From NCBI RefSeq assembly GCF_003226565.1, contig NZ_QKOE01000002.1, positions 124,001 through 188,000 of the forward strand: a stretch of 64,000 bases of DNA, in the 5' to 3' direction. Below are positions 61,645 through 64,000 of this stretch, in pieces (the stretch's first letter is position 1; each line of letters opens with the position of its first letter). This DNA comes from Parazoarcus communis SWub3 = DSM 12120. Lineage in GTDB: Bacteria > Pseudomonadota > Gammaproteobacteria > Burkholderiales > Rhodocyclaceae. The position numbers and the translations under genes were made by a program. Below the pieces are notes generated by a model, which did no database searches, was not told the DNA's origin, and was given only the letters and a program-made list of their open reading frames with translations.

Positions 61645-63858
61645 ATGACGAATCTGACCCTGCATAACGTTTCCCGCCGCAACTTCCTGAAGGCCGGCAG
61701 TGGCCTCACCCTGGCCATGGTGCTGCCGCTGGCACACGCGGCGCCAGCCGGTGTCGCCGGCCCGGGCATTGCGGGCAGCGGCCCGCTGGCGGCGGGCAGT
61801 TTCAGCCCCAATGCCTTTGTCGGCATTGGCACCGATGGTGTTGTGACCGTGCTGTCCAAGCATCTGGAGATGGGCCAGGGGGTGTATACCGGACTGGCCA
61901 CGCTGGTTGCGGAGGAGCTTGACGCTGATTGGAGCAAGCTGGTCGTCGAAGGCGCACCGGCCGACGCGGTGCGCTACAACAACCTGTTCTGGGGCGCGGT
62001 GCAAGGCACGGGCGGTAGCACGGCCATTGCCAACTCTTTCGAACAACTGCGTCAGGCGGGTGCGGCGGCACGGGCGATGCTGGTCCAGGCGGCCGCGGCG
62101 CGCTGGTCAGTGCCGGTGGCCGAGATCGTGGTTGCCGAAGGCGTCGTCAGCCACCCGGCCAGTGGGCGGCGCGCCGGTTTCGGTGAGCTGGCCGAGGCGG
62201 CTGGTCGCCTGCCAGTACCCGAAAACGTGGTGTTGAAGGATCCGAAGGATTTCAAACTGATCGGTCGTCGTGCGCCGCGTACCGACAGTGTGGCCAAGAC
62301 CACCGGACGGGCGATGTTCACCCAGGACGTCAAGCTGCCCGGCATGCTGGTCGCCGTCGTTGCCCATCCGCCGCGCTTTGGTGCGGTCGTACGTGAGGTG
62401 GATGACAAGGCGGCGCGCGCCCTTCCCGGGGTCGCCGAGGTGGTGCGGATTCCGTCCGGGGTGGCGGTGCTGGCTGGCGATTACTGGACGGCGAAGCGCG
62501 CCCGTGAGGTGTTGAAGATCGATTGGGACGAATCCAAGGCCTGGCGCGGCAGCTCCGGTCAGATGTTTGCCGATTATCGCAAGCTCGCCGCCGGGCCGGG
62601 TGCGGTGGCGCGCCGCGATGGCGATGCCGACAAAGCACTGGGCAACGCGGCCAGGGTGATTGAGGCAGAGTTCGTTTTTCCCTACCTTGCGCACGCGGCA
62701 ATGGAGCCGCTCAACTGCGTGATGCGGCTGGATGCGAATGGCTGCGAGGTGTGGAACGGCGAGCAGTTCCAGACCGTCGATCAGGCGACGTTGGCGGCGA
62801 TCCTTGGCCTCAAGCCCGAGCAGGTCAAACTGAACATGCTTTATGCCGGTGGCAGTTTCGGCCGTCGTGCCAATCCGCAATCCGACTATCTGGTCGAGAC
62901 TGCCCATATCGTCAAGGCGATTGGTGGGCGGGCGCCGGTCAAGCTGGTGTGGTCGCGCGAGGATGACATGCGTGCCGGCTATTACCGTCCGGCTTACCTG
63001 CACCGTTTGCGTGCGGTACTGGACGAGAAGGGCCGGCCGCTGGCCTGGGCACAACGCATCGTCGGCCAGTCGATTGCGCTGGGCTCGCCCTTTGAGTCGA
63101 TGATGATCAAGGACGGGGTCGATGCGATCTCGGTCGAAGGCGCCGCCAATCTGCCGTATGCGATTCCGAATCTGACCGTGGATCTGCACACCACCAACGC
63201 CACGGTGAAGGTACCGGTGCAATGGTGGCGTTCGGTGGGCTCGACGCATACCGGTTTTTCTACCGAGGTCTTCATTGACGAACTGGCGGCGGCAGCCGGC
63301 GCCGATCCGGTGGCGTACCGGCTGGCCTTGCTGGAATCGCACCCGCGCCATGCCGCGGTGCTGAAGCTTGCGTCCGACAAGGCGGGCTGGTCGCGTCCAT
63401 TGTCAGCGGCAGCCGGCGGCAAGCGGGGTCGCGGCGTGGCAGTGCATGAATCCTTCAGCAGCTTTGTCGCCCAGGTGGTGGAAACCACGGTTGCGGCAGA
63501 TGGCAGCTTCAAGGTTGACCGGGTCGTGTGCGCGGTCGATTGCGGCATCGCCATCAATCCGGATGTGATCCGTGCGCAGATGGAGGGCAGCATCGGCTTT
63601 GCGCTGGCGGCGGCGCTCAGCGGCGAGATCACGCTCAAGGACGGGCAGGTCGAGCAGTCCAACTTTCATGATTATCCGGTGTTGCGCATCAACGAGATGC
63701 CGTTGGTCGAGGTGTATATCGTGCCTTCGGCAGCAAAGCCGTCCGGGGTGGGGGAACCCGGGGTGCCACCGCTGGCACCGGCGCTGGTCAATGCCCTGTT
63801 CGCCGCGACTGGCAAGCGCATCCGGACCTTGCCGATCGGCGAGCAGTTGAAAACCTGA
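61645..63858 (+). CDS. Isoquinoline 1-oxidoreductase-like molybdopterin subunit
   Basis: ATG 61645, 6 nt after AAGGAG, gives 737 residues; ATG 61630 is the alternative and the much longer upstream frame is a shadow of the small subunit gene. The Tat signal SRRNFLKAG lies at the N-terminus, so the enzyme is exported folded. Cofactor-binding blocks are [44 protein letters not shown] and [25 protein letters not shown], the last with the catalytic glutamate. The IorB-type enzymes hydroxylate N-heteroaromatics or oxidise aldehydes. Substrate not determinable. An XdhC-like gene follows. Confidence 0.92.
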   Translation: MTNLTLHNVSRRNFLKAGSGLTLAMVLPLAHAAPAGVAGPGIAGSGPLAAGSFSPNAFVGIGTDGVVTVLSKHLEMGQGVYTGLATLVAEELDADWSKLVVEGAPADAVRYNNLFWGAVQGTGGSTAIANSFEQLRQAGAAARAMLVQAAAARWSVPVAEIVVAEGVVSHPASGRRAGFGELAEAAGRLPVPENVVLKDPKDFKLIGRRAPRTDSVAKTTGRAMFTQDVKLPGMLVAVVAHPPRFGAVVREVDDKAARALPGVAEVVRIPSGVAVLAGDYWTAKRAREVLKIDWDESKAWRGSSGQMFADYRKLAAGPGAVARRDGDADKALGNAARVIEAEFVFPYLAHAAMEPLNCVMRLDANGCEVWNGEQFQTVDQATLAAILGLKPEQVKLNMLYAGGSFGRRANPQSDYLVETAHIVKAIGGRAPVKLVWSREDDMRAGYYRPAYLHRLRAVLDEKGRPLAWAQRIVGQSIALGSPFESMMIKDGVDAISVEGAANLPYAIPNLTVDLHTTNATVKVPVQWWRSVGSTHTGFSTEVFIDELAAAAGADPVAYRLALLESHPRHAAVLKLASDKAGWSRPLSAAAGGKRGRGVAVHESFSSFVAQVVETTVAADGSFKVDRVVCAVDCGIAINPDVIRAQMEGSIGFALAAALSGEITLKDGQVEQSNFHDYPVLRINEMPLVEVYIVPSAAKPSGVGEPGVPPLAPALVNALFAATGKRIRTLPIGEQLKT

Positions 63859-63953
63859 GTGGCGGGACTGCGTGCAGGCGCCCGGGCTGGCAGGTCCGGT
63901 TCCTGCTTGTCGCGAGGGTGAGTCCAAGGTGAATGCAAGGATGTATCGAGAAC

Positions 63954-64000
63954 ATGGATAGTCTGGATCTGGAAGTGTTGCAGCGCGCTCGCGCCTGGCT
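63954..64000 (+). CDS. XdhC-family cofactor-insertion protein, 3'-truncated
   Basis: The window ends 16 codons into an open frame starting [16 protein letters not shown]. This start is typical of XdhC/CoxI-family proteins, which insert the molybdenum cofactor into hydroxylases. Position right after the molybdopterin subunit gene agrees. Only the first residues are visible. Confidence 0.7.
   Translation, partial: MDSLDLEVLQRARAW

Overview
The window is high-GC, gene-dense bacterial chromosome. The gene content points to a betaproteobacterium, most likely of the Rhodocyclales (Azoarcus/Thauera/Zoogloea type). This placement is inference from gene families: a PEP-CTERM protein, a nitrogenase-protecting CowN, a TAXI-TRAP transporter, a bacteriophytochrome with heme oxygenase, and several very large GGDEF-EAL proteins. 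I see no rRNA, phage, complete insertion sequence or CRISPR. There is one tRNA, tRNA-Leu(GAG).

Layout. 1-6.4 kb: a 5'-truncated double-Cache protein, thiol peroxidase, 4-hydroxyphenylpyruvate dioxygenase, a secreted glycosidase-like protein, a DUF533 protein and AMP nucleosidase. 6.5-7.2 kb: a compact toxin-antitoxin pair with a clear promoter and operator. 7.3-10.9 kb: a secreted metallophosphoesterase with a C-terminal dockerin, followed by a cohesin-like PEP-CTERM protein. 10.9-12.6 kb: a lower-GC accessory patch with a small membrane protein and an acetyltransferase. 12.6-20.3 kb: a zinc alcohol dehydrogenase, a three-gene ABC transporter, a DUF900 hydrolase and a KefB-like antiporter. 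20.4-30 kb: three overlapping regulators (LysR, DctB-like kinase, DctD-like sigma54 activator), then a sigma54-type promoter with twin enhancer sites, a TAXI-TRAP transporter and a glutamate/leucine-type dehydrogenase. 30-32.5 kb: branched-chain aminotransferase, a LysR regulator and a small membrane protein.

32.9-39.5 kb is the most striking locus. It is a translationally coupled operon of a CheB-CheR-PAS-GGDEF-EAL giant, a bacteriophytochrome photosensory core with no kinase, and a heme oxygenase that would make its biliverdin chromophore. 39.7-43.3 kb holds an uncharacterised pair, whose first gene resembles an ISL3 transposase N-terminus, and a convergent AAA ATPase. 43.5-47.3 kb: a TerC/Alx-type protein behind a yybP-ykoY (manganese) riboswitch and terminator, divergent from a CNNM/CorC protein and HtpX. 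47.5-50.9 kb: tRNA-Leu, a CooA-like CRP/FNR regulator, CowN behind a CooA-like palindrome, an orphan CCG Fe-S protein and a group III truncated hemoglobin. 51-54.5 kb: an EF-hand protein divergent from an OmpR/CpxR-type two-component system, with GTAAA-N5 repeats on both sides of the gap. 54.5-60 kb: a hemerythrin-GAF-PAS-GGDEF-EAL-CZB protein and a chemoreceptor behind a sigma28-like promoter. 60-64 kb: a LysR regulator divergent from an isoquinoline-oxidoreductase-like molybdenum hydroxylase and the start of an XdhC-like gene.

The recurring theme is environmental sensing (light, CO, O2 or NO through di-iron and heme, Mn2+, Ca2+, dicarboxylate or amino acid) linked to c-di-GMP, chemotaxis and transcription. 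All functions are read from the sequence by motif recognition. No database search was run.
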